Shown: positions 45,921 through 56,271, counted from the stretch's first letter. The stretch is DNA of 64,000 nucleotides from Pseudomonas laurentiana (GCF_014648275.1 NZ_BMQU01000010.1:62001-126000); one strand, 5' to 3'. Notes: generated by a model not told the origin, from the sequence alone. A program made the numbers and translations.

Positions 45921-48230
45921 ATGGCACTGGCCCACAACCTTGGTTTTCCGCGCATCGGCGCTGACCGTGAATTGAAAAAAGCCCTGGAGGCCTATTGGAA
46001 GGGCGACCTGGATCAGGCCGGGCTGTTGGCGGTTGGCCGTGAGCTGCGTGCACGCCATTGGCAGGTTCAGAAAGACGCGGGTATCGAACTGCTGCCGGTC
46101 GGTGACTTCGCCTGGTACGACCAGGTACTGGCGCACTCGGTAGCCTTTGGAGCGATTCCCGAGCGTTTTGCCGCGACCAGAGGGGCCGACGGCCTGCCAA
46201 CCCTTGATACCGTGTTTGCCATGGCGCGTGGTGCCACGACCTGCTGTGGCAGTTCGCAGGGGCAAGCCCAGTACGCTCAGGAACTGACCAAATGGTTCGA
46301 CACCAACTATCACTACCTGGTGCCGGAGTTCAGCGCCGATCAGCGTTTCTTGCTCAGTTGGGAGCAATTGTTCGATGAGGTTGCTGAAGCCCAAGCGCTG
46401 GGTCATGCGGTCAAGCCGGTCCTGATCGGTCCATTGACCTACTTGTGGCTGGGCAAGGCCAAGGGCGAGGCCTTCGACAAGCTCGATCTGCTTGAGCGAC
46501 TGCTGCCGGTGTACGGTGAGATTCTCAGCCGCCTGGCTCGCCAAGGCGTGGAGTGGGTGCAGATCGACGAGCCGATTTTGTGCCTGGATCTGCCGCAGGC
46601 GTGGAAGAACGCCTTTGAGCGCGCTTATCACATCCTTCAGTACTCACCCTTGAAAAAGCTGATTGCGACCTACTTCGGCGCTTTGGAAGACAACCTCGGG
46701 CTGGCCGTCAGCCTGCCGGTGGAGGGCCTGCACGTCGACCTGGTACGTGCGCCGGAACAACTTCCGGCCGTGCTTGATCGCCTGCCGAGCTACAAGGTGC
46801 TGTCATTGGGGGTGGTCAATGGCCGTAACGTCTGGCGTTGCGACCTGGACCAGGCGCTGGAGCAACTGCAGCAGGCGCGTCAGCGCTTTGGCAATAACCT
46901 CTGGGTGGCCGGTTCCTGCTCGCTGCTGCACAGCCCGGTGGACCTGGCACGGGAGGACAAGCTCGATGCCGAGTTGAAAAGCTGGCTGGCCTTTGCCGTA
47001 CAAAAGTGCGGTGAAATCGCCGTGCTGGCCAAGGCGCTGAACAATCTGCAGGACGCTGACGTGCAGGCCGCCTTGAGCAACAGCCGCGCGGTGAAACACA
47101 GCCGGGCGCAATCGTCACGTATTCACAAGCCGCAGGTTCAGGCGCGAGTCGCAGCGGTGAGTGCCCGCGACAGTCAGCGTCAGTCACCCTTTGCCCAACG
47201 AATCGACGCGCAGCGGCAGCGTTTGAATTTGCCCGCCTTCCCGACCACCACCATTGGTTCGTTCCCGCAGACGTCGGCGATTCGACTGGCACGTCAGGCC
47301 TATAAGCAAGGCAAGCTATCGGCCAGCGACTACACCGATGCCATGCACAGCGAAATTCGTCATGCGGTACAGGTGCAAGAGCGCCTGGGGCTGGATGTGC
47401 TGGTGCATGGTGAAGCCGAGCGTAACGACATGGTCGAGTATTTTGCCGAGCAACTGGATGGCTACGTATTTACCCGTTTCGGCTGGGTGCAGAGCTATGG
47501 TTCGCGTTGCGTCAAACCGGCGATCATTTACGGTGACCTGAGTCGGCCGCAGGCCATGACCGTGGCCTGGATCGCGTACGCTCAACGCCAGACCGACAAG
47601 GTCATGAAAGGCATGCTGACAGGCCCGGTCACGATGTTGATGTGGTCCTTCCCGCGTGAGGATGTCTCGCGCAAGGTTCAGGCACAGCAATTGGCTCTGG
47701 CGATTCGTGATGAAGTGCAGGATCTGGAAAAGGCCGGCATCAAGATCGTCCAGATCGACGAGGCTGCTTTCCGCGAAGGCCTGCCGCTGCGTCAGGCGCA
47801 ATGGCAGGGCTACCTCGACTGGGCGGTAGAGGCCTTCCGGCTGTGTTCCAGTGGTGTACGTGACGATACCCAGATCCACACGCATATGTGCTACAGCGAG
47901 TTCAATGATGTGATCGAGGCGATTGCGGCGATGGATGCCGACGTCATCACGATCGAGACATCGCGCTCGGACATGGAGCTGCTGGATGCCTTTGAAGCGT
48001 TCGACTACCCCAACGACATTGGCCCCGGGGTCTATGACATTCACTCGCCACGGGTGCCAGACACCGCCGAGATGGTCAAGCTCATCAGCAACGCAGCCAA
48101 GCGTATTCCGGCCAAGCGCCTCTGGGTAAACCCCGATTGCGGCCTGAAGACACGTGCTTGGCCGGAAACCGAGGCGGCCTTGGTGAACATGGTGGCAGCG
48201 GCACGGCAGTTGCGTAGCCAGCTTGCGTGA
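45921..48230 (+). CDS. metE: Cobalamin-independent methionine synthase
   Basis: MetE, 769 residues, transfers the methyl group of 5-methyltetrahydrofolate-triglutamate to homocysteine without vitamin B12. Two (beta/alpha)8 barrels are present: the N-terminal one begins with [19 protein letters not shown], and the C-terminal one starts at [16 protein letters not shown]. Zinc ligands are visible as HTHMCYSEF (His, Cys), the Glu in TIETSRSD and the Cys in NPDCGLKTR. It is divergent from metR and ends at a palindromic hairpin. The 110-bp leader is too short for a cobalamin riboswitch. Confidence 0.97.
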   Translation: MALAHNLGFPRIGADRELKKALEAYWKGDLDQAGLLAVGRELRARHWQVQKDAGIELLPVGDFAWYDQVLAHSVAFGAIPERFAATRGADGLPTLDTVFAMARGATTCCGSSQGQAQYAQELTKWFDTNYHYLVPEFSADQRFLLSWEQLFDEVAEAQALGHAVKPVLIGPLTYLWLGKAKGEAFDKLDLLERLLPVYGEILSRLARQGVEWVQIDEPILCLDLPQAWKNAFERAYHILQYSPLKKLIATYFGALEDNLGLAVSLPVEGLHVDLVRAPEQLPAVLDRLPSYKVLSLGVVNGRNVWRCDLDQALEQLQQARQRFGNNLWVAGSCSLLHSPVDLAREDKLDAELKSWLAFAVQKCGEIAVLAKALNNLQDADVQAALSNSRAVKHSRAQSSRIHKPQVQARVAAVSARDSQRQSPFAQRIDAQRQRLNLPAFPTTTIGSFPQTSAIRLARQAYKQGKLSASDYTDAMHSEIRHAVQVQERLGLDVLVHGEAERNDMVEYFAEQLDGYVFTRFGWVQSYGSRCVKPAIIYGDLSRPQAMTVAWIAYAQRQTDKVMKGMLTGPVTMLMWSFPREDVSRKVQAQQLALAIRDEVQDLEKAGIKIVQIDEAAFREGLPLRQAQWQGYLDWAVEAFRLCSSGVRDDTQIHTHMCYSEFNDVIEAIAAMDADVITIETSRSDMELLDAFEAFDYPNDIGPGVYDIHSPRVPDTAEMVKLISNAAKRIPAKRLWVNPDCGLKTRAWPETEAALVNMVAAARQLRSQLA

Positions 48231-48239
48231 GGCGCTGGG

Positions 48240-48259
48240 CCTGCGGCGATCGCCGCAGG
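48240..48259 (+). terminator. Palindromic hairpin after metE
   Basis: CCTGCGGC-GATC-GCCGCAGG, a perfect 8-bp stem 10 bp past the stop. No T-tract, so termination strength is uncertain. Confidence 0.55.
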
Positions 48260-48370
48260 TCCGACCACTTGGCGATTGTCATGAAACGGTCACGGTTTTG
48301 TGGCAGCGCGCCCGAATGAAAGTCATCAGACTCGCGTTCTACTGGGGATCTGCATTCTGGTGCTTCTGTC

Positions 48371-49363
48371 ATGCGGGCATTTTTCTTTTTTGTCGCACTG
48401 GTGTGCGGCGTTCCGGCCTTCGCCGCGTCACGCTGTGACGTCAACGTGCCGACTGAACGGGTTGAACTGGCTCAGGTCAGCCTGGCCTATCAAAGTATCG
48501 GGCGTCGCTCCGACCCTGCGCTGCTGTTGGTCATGGGCCTGGGCGGGCAACTGATCCACTGGCCGGATGAGGTCGTGGTTGCGTTGTGCGAGCAGGGCTT
48601 TCGTGTGATTCGCTACGACAACCGTGATGTCGGGTTGTCGACCTGGAATCAGTTGCCGGTCAGCGCCAACCTGACCTATGAAGCACTGCGCTACAAACTC
48701 GGGTTGCCGGTGTCGGCGCCGTACACCCTGACGGACATGGCCGAGGATGGCCTGGGTTTGATGGATGCGTTGCAGGTCAGGCGCTTTCACGTCCTGGGTG
48801 TGAGCATGGGCGGAATGATCGCTCAACACCTGGCTGACCTCGCGCCGCAGCGGGTAGAAAGCCTGACGCTGATCATGTCCAGCTCCGGTGCTTCCGGGTT
48901 GCCTGCGCCGAACCCGGCACTGGTGGAGCAACTGGCCCGGCGCGGAGCACCTAATCGGGATGCCGCCATTGAGCAGCAAGCTGATTTGCTTGCCGCCTTG
49001 GGTAGCCCGCAGGTGATCGACAACCGACAGGTATTGTTGCAGCAGGCAGCGGCATCCTACGACCGTGCCTTCAACCCTGAGGGGGTCAAGCGGCAGATCA
49101 TGGCGATTCTCGCCGAACCCAGCCGTGTCGAACTGCTCAACCGCTTGCGGCTACCGACGCTGGTCGTGCATGGCACCGCTGATCCACTGCTGCCAGTGAT
49201 GCATGGCGTGCACCTGGCGGCGCACATTCAGGGTAGCCAGTTGCGTTTGATTCCTGGCCTGGCTCACCGGTTTCAGGAGCCGTTCAAGGCGCCTTTGCTA
49301 GAGGCCGTATTGCCTTATCTGCGTCAGCATCGCGAAGACCTCAGCCACTGGGCTCAGCTTTAG
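48371..49363 (+). CDS. Exported alpha/beta hydrolase
   Basis: A 330-residue protein with a signal peptide (residues 1-18, ending AFA-A), so probably periplasmic. The alpha/beta-hydrolase fold shows MGLGGQLIHWPDE for the oxyanion region, RYDNRDVGLST, the nucleophile elbow GVSMGGM, the acid in VHGTADPLLP and the His in GLAHRF. This resembles lipase/esterase and aclacinomycin-methylesterase-like enzymes. No substrate can be assigned. Its stop overlaps the end of the convergent glpM by 4 bp. Confidence 0.85.
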   Translation: MRAFFFFVALVCGVPAFAASRCDVNVPTERVELAQVSLAYQSIGRRSDPALLLVMGLGGQLIHWPDEVVVALCEQGFRVIRYDNRDVGLSTWNQLPVSANLTYEALRYKLGLPVSAPYTLTDMAEDGLGLMDALQVRRFHVLGVSMGGMIAQHLADLAPQRVESLTLIMSSSGASGLPAPNPALVEQLARRGAPNRDAAIEQQADLLAALGSPQVIDNRQVLLQQAAASYDRAFNPEGVKRQIMAILAEPSRVELLNRLRLPTLVVHGTADPLLPVMHGVHLAAHIQGSQLRLIPGLAHRFQEPFKAPLLEAVLPYLRQHREDLSHWAQL

Positions 49364-49695
49364 TGAAAGCGCACCCAGACGCTCACCAGTACCGTTGCTG
49401 CAATCAGCCAGGCAACAGCGGCCAGGGCCAGTGAGGCTTCAAGACGCAGGCGGTCTACCAGCAGGTAGAGCGTGGCAAGGTAGACGAAGTAGGGGATGAT
49501 CGACCACATGCCAAACAGGATGGTGGTCTTCAGATCGTCCACGGAGCGGCCCTTGCCGACGATGTAATGGGCGATCAGGGCGAAGGTAGGGAACAGCGGT
49601 ACGAGCCCGGCGATGTAGTAGTTGCGGGTTTTGGCCAGGGCCGCGAGTATCACCACGACAGCGGCGCCCAGGCAGGCTTTGAGTAGCAGGTCCAC
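49360..49695 (-). CDS. glpM: GlpM family inner-membrane protein
   Basis: GlpM, 111 residues with four predicted membrane helices (about 5-22, 28-47, 58-80 and 86-107). LAKTRNYYIAGLVPLFPTFALIAHY is the family's conserved segment (split here; residues 19-43). In P. aeruginosa glpM affects alginate formation and lies near the glp genes; the biochemical role is unknown. It starts at GTG 49695. It follows the aauR gene by 24 bp on the same strand, so it may be co-transcribed with aauSR. Confidence 0.88.
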   Translation of the reverse strand: MDLLLKACLGAAVVVILAALAKTRNYYIAGLVPLFPTFALIAHYIVGKGRSVDDLKTTILFGMWSIIPYFVYLATLYLLVDRLRLEASLALAAVAWLIAATVLVSVWVRFH

Positions 49696-49719
49696 GTTGA
49701 TTCTCTAATCAGGGGGGCA

Positions 49720-51045
49720 TCAGCCCAGGCCGTACTTCTTGACCTTGTCGAACAGGGTGGTTTTGGCCATGCCCAATTCCTGGCTGGCCTGGCTGAGGTT
49801 GCCACCGGTGCGTTGCAGGGCGTCGCTGAGCAGGTTGCGTTCGAATGCCTCGACGGCCTCGGAAAAGCCCAGGCCCTGGGCGGGGCTGGCGCCGGCTTTT
49901 TTGAACGCTGGCAGGCCCAGGGCATAGCGCTCGGCGACGTTGCGCAATTCGCGAACGTTACCCGGCCAGTCGTGCGCCATCAGGCGCGACAGCGTCTGAC
50001 TGTCGAGCTCCGGAACTTCGCGGTCAAAACGCAGTGAGGACTGCAGCAGGAAGTGCTCAAACAACTGCAGGATGTCTTCGCGGCGTTCACGCAGTGGCGG
50101 CAGTTCCAGCGTCACCACATTCAAACGGTAGTACAGGTCACTCCGGAACTGGCCGGATTGACCAAGGGCGTCAAGGTCGGCTTTGGTTGCGGCAATGACC
50201 CGGCAATCTACAGCAATGCTCTGGTTCGAGCCCAGGCGTTCCAGGGTTCGTTCCTGAAGGACTCGCAGCAGTTTGATCTGCAGGTTGATGGGCATGCTCT
50301 CGACTTCATCGAGGAACAGTGTTCCACCATTGGCGTGTTCAATCTTGCCGATTCGGCGTTTGCCGGCACCGGTGAACGCGTTGGCTTCATGGCCGAAGAT
50401 TTCGCTTTCAAACAGGTTCTCTGGCAGGCCACCACAGTTGAGGGCCACGAAAGGTTGGTCCTGACGGCGGCTGAAGTCGTGCAGGCAGCGCGCAACCAGC
50501 TCCTTGCCGGTACCGGTCTCGCCTTCGATCAGCACGTTGGCGGAGGTGTCGGCCACGTTGGCAATCAGCTCACGCAGTTCCTGCATGGCCGGTGAGCGGC
50601 CAATGATCCGTCCTTCCAGCGTGCTTTGCTCCGCGAGTTGGCGGCGCAGGGCAAACACCTCACGGGCCAACCCGCGTTGTTCAAGGGCACGACGCACCAC
50701 GTCGACCAGACGTTCCGGTGAGAAGGGCTTCTCCATGAAATCATAGGCACCGTTACGCATGGCGCCCACCGCCATGTCGATATCACCGTGGCCAGTGATC
50801 AGTACCACGGGCAGGCTGCGGTCGCGCGCCTTGAGCCGGCTGAGCAGCTCCAGGCCGTCGATACCCGGCAGACGGATATCACTGACGACGATTCCAGCGA
50901 AGTCATCGCCGATCCGTTGCAACGCCTCTTCAGCACTGCCAACGCCTTCACTGGCAATGTCTTCCAGCGCCAATGCCTGCTGGCAACCGAGCAACACATG
51001 CGGGTCATCTTCGACGATCAGTACGGTAAGTGGCGCTTGGTTCAT
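49720..51045 (-). CDS. aauR: Sigma-54-dependent response regulator AauR
   Basis: NtrC/DctD-type activator of 441 residues. It has a receiver domain with phosphoacceptor Asp56 (VVSDIRLPG), an AAA+ domain with Walker A GETGTGKE (175-182) and GGTLFLDEVE, and a Fis-type HTH at the C-terminus (LSQASQELGMAKTTLFDKV). The sigma-54 contact loop, normally GAFTGA, reads NAFTGA (222-227). With AauS it controls uptake and use of acidic amino acids in P. putida; its position next to the aat transporter supports this. It overlaps aauS by 4 bp. Confidence 0.93.
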   Translation of the reverse strand: MNQAPLTVLIVEDDPHVLLGCQQALALEDIASEGVGSAEEALQRIGDDFAGIVVSDIRLPGIDGLELLSRLKARDRSLPVVLITGHGDIDMAVGAMRNGAYDFMEKPFSPERLVDVVRRALEQRGLAREVFALRRQLAEQSTLEGRIIGRSPAMQELRELIANVADTSANVLIEGETGTGKELVARCLHDFSRRQDQPFVALNCGGLPENLFESEIFGHEANAFTGAGKRRIGKIEHANGGTLFLDEVESMPINLQIKLLRVLQERTLERLGSNQSIAVDCRVIAATKADLDALGQSGQFRSDLYYRLNVVTLELPPLRERREDILQLFEHFLLQSSLRFDREVPELDSQTLSRLMAHDWPGNVRELRNVAERYALGLPAFKKAGASPAQGLGFSEAVEAFERNLLSDALQRTGGNLSQASQELGMAKTTLFDKVKKYGLG

Positions 51046-52949
51046 AAGGACTCGGCAGGTTCTGTGGAGGCGGCTACCAGGGGCAGGCTGAGGACAAACG
51101 CGGTGCCGCCACTGGCGGGATGCTCGACACTCAGGCTGCCACCGGCAGCGGCAGCAAGGCTGGCGGACAAGGTCAGGCCCAGTCCCAGGCCATGCTCTCC
51201 GGGTTTGGTGGTGAAGAAAGGTTCGAACAGGTGCTTACGTGCTTCGTCGTCAATGCCGTGGCCGTTATCGCGCACGCGCAGTCGGTACTTGTCATTCAAC
51301 AGTTCGCCCTCCAGCCAGAGCTGTGGCTGCGGCTGTGCGGCCATGGCATCCAGGGCATTGCCGATCAGGTTGACCAGAATCTGCTCCAGCCGCGTCTGGT
51401 CGATGGCCAATTGCTGATTGTCGAACGCATTGTGGACCTGCAATTGGCAGCTCGCGATACGGTTGCCCAGCACCTGCAGGCTTGCCTCCACCGCCTTGCT
51501 CAAGGATGCCTGACCGCCGTCATCCGCGCGGCGGGCAAAGGAACGCAGGCTGGCAGTGATGCGACCCATGCGGTCGATCAGGTCGTTCATGGTCAACAGG
51601 TTGGTACTGGCGGTTTCCAGTGCACCACGTTCGAGGAAGCGTACGGTGTTGCCTGACAGTGTGCGCAGTGCCGCCAGTGGTTGGTTGAGTTCGTGGGCAA
51701 TGCTGGTTGACATCTGGCCGATGGCCGCCAGTTTTCCGGCCTGAACCAGTTCGTCCTGAGCATGGCGCAGTGTCTGTTCGGCATGGCGGCGCTCGCGGAT
51801 CTGGCCCTTGAGGCGCTCGTTGCTGGCGCGCAGGTCAGCCGTTCGTTCAGCGATCTTGCGTTCCAGTTGGCTATTGGCTTCTTCCAGGGCTTCCCGGGCG
51901 GCCAGGCGAGTGGCGATCACTTTCCGCCGTTCGTTCCAGGCAATCAGGAGGATGGCCAGCAGGGCAAAGGCCACAGCCGCCAGTACGCCCTGAACGATGG
52001 ACTCGCGGCGCAGGTCTTGAAGTGGTGTCAGCAGGGTAAAGTGCCAAGGGGTATCGCTCAGACCGCGGGTCTGGGCCAGATAGGCCACTTCATGGTGACC
52101 GTCACCGAGTTCAGCATTGGCTGGGAAACTCAGTTTTTCCACGCCGTCGCCCAGCTTCTCGCGCGCCAGCGGCTGCAGCTCGTTCAGCGGCCACCAGTAG
52201 TACTGAAGACTGCGAGCCAGGCGTTCCTTGGTTTCCGGTGTCAGCGGACGTACGGACTTCAGGCGCCGTGCGGGGTCGCTGGACAGGATGATGATGCCGT
52301 TTTCATCACTGACGAAAGCCTCCAGGCGCGCCCGTTGCCAGCGTTCTTCGAGGGCTTCCAGGCGTACCTTGATCACCGCAACACCAATGATCTTGCCATG
52401 CTCTTCCAAGCCATGGGCCAGATAGTAACCGGGCTCGCCCGTGGTGCTGCCAATACCATAGAAACGCCCAGGCTGGCCGCGCACGGCATCCTGGAAGTAG
52501 GCGCGGAAGGACAGGTCTTCACCCAGGTAACTGTCGACATCGCGCCAGTTGCTGGTGGCCTGGACCCGACCGGTAGTGTCCAGGACATAGATGGCCCGAC
52601 TGCGGCTGCGCCGGTTCAGGCCTTCGAGGTATTCATTGACGGCCTGGCGATGCTCGCCATCCGGCTCGTTCAGCAGGCTGGAAACACTGTGTTCCAGTTC
52701 AAGCAGGCTCGGCAGGTAGGTGTACTTGCTGATCTCGCTCTCGACCGCTCGCGCATGCAGCTCAAGCTGGCGCTCGCCGGTTTCGCTCAAGGTGCGGATG
52801 CCATTGTGTTCGCTGATCATGAAGCCAGCCACGCCCAGGCCGATCATCATCAGGAGGATCAGTGGTGGCAGGAACAGTTGACGGATCAGACGAGGTTTCA
52901 CGGCAAGTGCAGGCTTGGCTGGGCGAAAGAGCGTAGGGTCGCATTTCAT
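51042..52949 (-). CDS. aauS: Sensor histidine kinase AauS (DctB type)
   Basis: Membrane histidine kinase of 635 residues: a first helix at about 24-44, a periplasmic dCache-like sensor (about 45-335, with REYLEGLNRRSRSRAIYV-like features, SNWRDVDSYLGEDLSFRAYF and GEPGYYLAHG), a second helix near 340-360, a coiled coil, the H-box SIAHELNQPLAAL, and the ATPase motifs NLIGNALDAM and DNGHGID. It senses glutamate/aspartate-type signals and phosphorylates AauR. ATG 52949 was chosen because the longer frame would run across the hairpin after aatP. Confidence 0.92.
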   Translation of the reverse strand: MKCDPTLFRPAKPALAVKPRLIRQLFLPPLILLMMIGLGVAGFMISEHNGIRTLSETGERQLELHARAVESEISKYTYLPSLLELEHSVSSLLNEPDGEHRQAVNEYLEGLNRRSRSRAIYVLDTTGRVQATSNWRDVDSYLGEDLSFRAYFQDAVRGQPGRFYGIGSTTGEPGYYLAHGLEEHGKIIGVAVIKVRLEALEERWQRARLEAFVSDENGIIILSSDPARRLKSVRPLTPETKERLARSLQYYWWPLNELQPLAREKLGDGVEKLSFPANAELGDGHHEVAYLAQTRGLSDTPWHFTLLTPLQDLRRESIVQGVLAAVAFALLAILLIAWNERRKVIATRLAAREALEEANSQLERKIAERTADLRASNERLKGQIRERRHAEQTLRHAQDELVQAGKLAAIGQMSTSIAHELNQPLAALRTLSGNTVRFLERGALETASTNLLTMNDLIDRMGRITASLRSFARRADDGGQASLSKAVEASLQVLGNRIASCQLQVHNAFDNQQLAIDQTRLEQILVNLIGNALDAMAAQPQPQLWLEGELLNDKYRLRVRDNGHGIDDEARKHLFEPFFTTKPGEHGLGLGLTLSASLAAAAGGSLSVEHPASGGTAFVLSLPLVAASTEPAESL

Positions 52950-52973
52950 CACAGTGGCCTTGGTACGACCAGC

Positions 52974-53005
52974 GCTGCCTGCCCGGTGAACACCGGACAG
53001 GCAGC
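52974..53005 (-). terminator. Hairpin between aatP and aauS
   Basis: 15-bp arms GCTGCCTGCCCGGTG / CACCGGACAGGCAGC with one mismatch and a two-base loop, 10 bp past the aatP stop. It probably limits read-through from the transporter operon into aauSR, although no T-tract is present. Confidence 0.7.
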
Positions 53006-53014
53006 ATTGGTGCA

Positions 53015-53749
53015 TTAGTGTTGCAGGATCTTGCTGAGGAAGTGCTGTGTGCGCTCGTGGCGCGCATCGGTATTACCGAAGAACTCTTCTTTCTGGCAGT
53101 CCTCGATGATTCGGCCCTGGTCCATGAAGATCACCCGGTTGGCAACCTTGCGAGCAAAACCCATCTCATGGGTGACGCACATCATGGTCATGCCTTCGTG
53201 TGCCAGCTCTACCATGACGTCCAGCACCTCGTTGACCATCTCCGGATCCAGTGCCGAGGTCGGTTCGTCGAACAGCATGACGATCGGGTCCATCGACAGT
53301 GCGCGCGCAATTGCCACACGTTGCTGTTGGCCACCAGAGAGCTGCCCCGGGTGCTTTTTCGCATGGGCGCCGAGGCCCACGCGGTCTAGCAGGGCGAGGC
53401 CTTTCTTGGTTGCTTCGGCTTCGCTGCGGCCCAGGACCTTGCGCTGGGCAATGGTCAGGTTCTCGGTGATGGTCAGGTGTGGAAACAGCTCGAAATGCTG
53501 GAACACCATGCCTACCCGCGAACGCAGTTTTGGCAGGTTGGTCTTCGGGTCGGCAATCGAGGTGCCATCGACGATGATGTCGCCTTTCTGGAACGGCTCA
53601 AGCGCGTTCACGCACTTGATCAGGGTCGATTTACCCGACCCCGACGGACCGCAGACTACGACCACTTCGCCCTTTTTGACTTCGGTGCTGCAGTCGGTCA
53701 GTACCTGGAAGTCGCCGTACCACTTGTTGACGTTCTTGATAGAGATCAT
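53015..53749 (-). CDS. aatP: Acidic amino acid ABC transporter, ATP-binding subunit AatP
   Basis: ATPase of the polar amino acid uptake family, 244 residues. It has Walker [10 protein letters not shown] (35-43), Q-loop FQHFELFPH, signature LSGGQQQR, Walker [15 protein letters not shown] and the switch His in CVTHEM. It energises glutamate/aspartate import with AatQM and AatJ. It begins with a 4-bp overlap with aatM and is the last gene of aatJQMP. Confidence 0.95.
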   Translation of the reverse strand: MISIKNVNKWYGDFQVLTDCSTEVKKGEVVVVCGPSGSGKSTLIKCVNALEPFQKGDIIVDGTSIADPKTNLPKLRSRVGMVFQHFELFPHLTITENLTIAQRKVLGRSEAEATKKGLALLDRVGLGAHAKKHPGQLSGGQQQRVAIARALSMDPIVMLFDEPTSALDPEMVNEVLDVMVELAHEGMTMMCVTHEMGFARKVANRVIFMDQGRIIEDCQKEEFFGNTDARHERTQHFLSKILQH

Positions 53750-54414
53750 ACGGTTAACCTTTTCTGCAGACGCTTGACCAGGAAGGAGGCGGAGAAGCTG
53801 ATAGCGAAGTACACGGCACCGGCGAAAATCAGGAATTCATTGGATTGCCCGATAATGTCGCCGCTGGCGCGTGCGGAGTTGAGGAAGTCAACCAGGCCGA
53901 CGGTGTAGACCAGCGAGGTGTCCTGAAACAGGATAATGCTTTGCTGCAGCAGCAGGGGGGTCATCTTGCGGAAGGCCTGGGGCAGGATGATCAGGCGCAT
54001 GGTCTGGCCGTAGGTCATGCCCAGGGCTTGAGCAGCGCCCATCTGGCCCTTGGCAATCGACTGCACACCGGCACGGACGATCTCACAGAAGTACGCCGCC
54101 TCGAACATCATGAAGGCGATCAGGCACGAGGTGAAGGCGCCTACCGGAGTGTCTTCGCCCGTGATCCAGCGCAGCACGAACGGTACCGCCAGGTAGAACC
54201 AGGTGATCACCAGCAGCAGCGGGATGGAGCGGAAGTAGTTGACGTAGGCGCCCGCGAGATTGGCCAGCAGCTTGTTGGAGGACAACCGCATCAGTGCCAG
54301 CACGGTACCCAAGGCAATGCCGCCAATGACACCGAGCACCATCAGTTGCAGGGTCATCAGCATGCCGTTCCACAGGCCCGGAAGGGCGGGAATGATTCCA
54401 CTGAAGTCCATCAT
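53746..54414 (-). CDS. aatM: Acidic amino acid ABC transporter, permease AatM
   Basis: Inner-membrane permease of 222 residues with five helices, His/Glu/Gln/Arg/opine group. The coupling-loop motif [28 protein letters not shown] (split; residues about 104-131) contacts the ATPase. It pairs with AatQ to form the channel. It overlaps both neighbours by 4 bp (ATGA), giving tight translational coupling across the operon. Confidence 0.95.
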   Translation of the reverse strand: MMDFSGIIPALPGLWNGMLMTLQLMVLGVIGGIALGTVLALMRLSSNKLLANLAGAYVNYFRSIPLLLVITWFYLAVPFVLRWITGEDTPVGAFTSCLIAFMMFEAAYFCEIVRAGVQSIAKGQMGAAQALGMTYGQTMRLIILPQAFRKMTPLLLQQSIILFQDTSLVYTVGLVDFLNSARASGDIIGQSNEFLIFAGAVYFAISFSASFLVKRLQKRLTV

Positions 54415-55157
54415 TTACCTCCCACGGAGATCAGGCCGGGCACGGCGACTTTCTTCTCGACCAGACGCATGAGCAGCATCAGGCTCATGTTCAGCGTGAA
54501 GTAGATCAGGGTGGCCAGGGTGAACGCTTCAAACAGGTTCGCCGAGAACTCGGCGGTCTGCTTGGTTTGTGCCAGCAGCTCCATCAGGCCGATCAGCGAG
54601 GCCACCGAGGAGTTCTTGAACACGTTCAGGAATTCCGAGGTGAGTGGTGGAATGATGATCCGGTAAGCCTGTGGCAGCAGCACGTTCCAATAGATTTGTG
54701 GCAGGCTGAACCCCATGGCTCGAGCGGCCGATTCCTGGCCACGAGGCAGCGCCTGGATACCGGTACGGACCTGCTCGCAGACCCGTGCAGCTGTAAACAG
54801 ACCCAGGCAGATCACCACACTGATGAAGGCCGAGGTGGTCGGATTGAGGTCTTGCTTGTACCACTCCTGCAGCCCTTCGGGCAGCATGTCCGGTATCAGG
54901 AAATACCAGATGAACAGCTGCACCAGCAGCGGTACGTTACGAAAAAGTTCCACGTAGGCCGTGGCAATACCCGATACCAGACGGTTCGGGACGGTGCGCA
55001 TGACGCCGAGTACCGAACCCAGCAACAGCGCGATGATCCAGGCGACCGCGGCAATGCCGACGGTCCAGCCTAGCCCGGAGATGAACCAGTCGAGATAGGT
55101 CTCGCTGCCCACGCCGGTGGACTTGAAAAAAACGCCCCAGTCCCAGTTGTAATTCAT
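54411..55157 (-). CDS. aatQ: Acidic amino acid ABC transporter, permease AatQ
   Basis: The second permease subunit, 248 residues, has helices at about 25-50, 65-85, 95-120, 190-210 and 215-235. The coupling loop is ARVCEQVRTGIQALPRGQESAARAMG (split). The start at 55157 (MNYNWDWG) follows GGGGAG; the upstream extension in the long frame is not expected in this family. The segment NRLVSGIATAYVELFRNVPLL is typical of GltJ/AatQ proteins. It lies 96 bp after aatJ. Confidence 0.94.
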   Translation of the reverse strand: MNYNWDWGVFFKSTGVGSETYLDWFISGLGWTVGIAAVAWIIALLLGSVLGVMRTVPNRLVSGIATAYVELFRNVPLLVQLFIWYFLIPDMLPEGLQEWYKQDLNPTTSAFISVVICLGLFTAARVCEQVRTGIQALPRGQESAARAMGFSLPQIYWNVLLPQAYRIIIPPLTSEFLNVFKNSSVASLIGLMELLAQTKQTAEFSANLFEAFTLATLIYFTLNMSLMLLMRLVEKKVAVPGLISVGGK

Positions 55158-55253
55158 CGGGGTCTCCCCTCCGATCAGTTGTTTCACGGGCACCTTCAAG
55201 CATCCGAGTGCGCACAGGGCGCCCTCGGATGAAAGGTTAGTCACTGCCTGGGA

Positions 55254-56168
55254 TCAGGACTTCTTTTCGTCTGCAGCTTTGTCGGTGGGGTTGGCAATCA
55301 GCGCCTTGAGCTCGTCGCTCATCGGGAAGTTCAGGTTCAGGCCTTTTGGCGGAATTGGCTGCTGGAACCACTTCTCGTAGATCTTGTTGATCTCGCCTGA
55401 TTTGTAGAGTGCAACGATCGCGTCATCGACGGCTTTCTTGAAGGGCGCGTCGCCCTTGCGCACCATGCAGCCATAGATTTCATAGGATTGCGGAGTGCCG
55501 GTCACTTCCCAGTCGGTTGGCTTCTTGGCCTTGGCCATTTCACCCGCGAGCAGGGCGTCATCCATCATGAAGGCAACGGCACGACCGGACTCGAGCATCT
55601 GGAAGGACTCACCGTGGTCCTTGGCCGAGATGACGTTCATCTTCATCTGCTTGTCGGCGTTCATCGCCTTGAGGATGCGCTCAGAGGTGGTGCCGGCGGT
55701 GGTGACCACGTTCTTGCCGGCCAGGTCCGGGAAGTCCTTGTATGCGGAGCCCTTTTTCGTCAGCAGACGGGTGCCGATCTCGAAGATGCCGACCGAGAAG
55801 TCGACTTGTTGCTGGCGCTCGACGTTGTTGGTGGTCGAGCCGCATTCGACGTCGACGGTGCCGTTCTGCACCAGCGGAATACGGGTTTGCGAGGTCACCA
55901 GGTTGTATTTGACCTGCAGGTTTGGTGCGTCCAGGTCCTTCTTCAGGGCCTCGACGATGGCCAGCTGGATGTCGTGTGCATAACCGACCGGTTTGCCCGA
56001 TGCGTCGGCGATGTAGGAGAACGGAATGGAGGCGTCGCGGTGCCCCAGGGTAACGGTGCCTGATTCCTTGATTTTCTTGAGCGTGCCGGTCAGCTCGGCA
56101 GCGAATACTGGCGTGCTGATCAACGCGGCCGCGATAGCGGCGCCCAACAGATGGGGAACGATACGCAT
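55254..56168 (-). CDS. aatJ: Acidic amino acid-binding periplasmic protein AatJ
   Basis: Solute-binding protein of 304 residues with a signal peptide (ending VFAA-E near residue 25). Family 3 features include GTLKKIKESGTVTLGHRDASIPFSYI (split) and the ligand-pocket segment VDVECGSTTNNVERQQQVDFS. Specificity for glutamate, aspartate and probably their amides is inferred from the operon and from the AauSR neighbours. An upstream TTG in frame at 56171 is less likely than ATG 56168. The gene is preceded by a sigma-54 promoter and AauR boxes. Confidence 0.95.
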   Translation of the reverse strand: MRIVPHLLGAAIAAALISTPVFAAELTGTLKKIKESGTVTLGHRDASIPFSYIADASGKPVGYAHDIQLAIVEALKKDLDAPNLQVKYNLVTSQTRIPLVQNGTVDVECGSTTNNVERQQQVDFSVGIFEIGTRLLTKKGSAYKDFPDLAGKNVVTTAGTTSERILKAMNADKQMKMNVISAKDHGESFQMLESGRAVAFMMDDALLAGEMAKAKKPTDWEVTGTPQSYEIYGCMVRKGDAPFKKAVDDAIVALYKSGEINKIYEKWFQQPIPPKGLNLNFPMSDELKALIANPTDKAADEKKS

Positions 56169-56183
56169 CAAAATTTCCTCGAC

Positions 56184-56195
56184 ATTGTTTTTTTT
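56184..56195 (-). promoter_or_regulatory. Hfq/Crc-type A-rich motif before aatJ
   Basis: On the minus strand AAAAAAAACAAT, four AAN triplets, three bases before the GAGGAAA ribosome binding site of aatJ. Confidence 0.5.
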
Positions 56196-56271
56196 ATGGA
56201 GCCTTTGCTGGGCTCATTCGTTCAGCGAACACTGCAATCAAGCGGTTTGCGCATTCGGTTACTGAGTGTAG

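Noticed and set aside
51762-53018. 418-codon plus-strand frame opposite aauS
   Set aside because: Shadow of the histidine kinase gene; no ribosome binding site or known motif.
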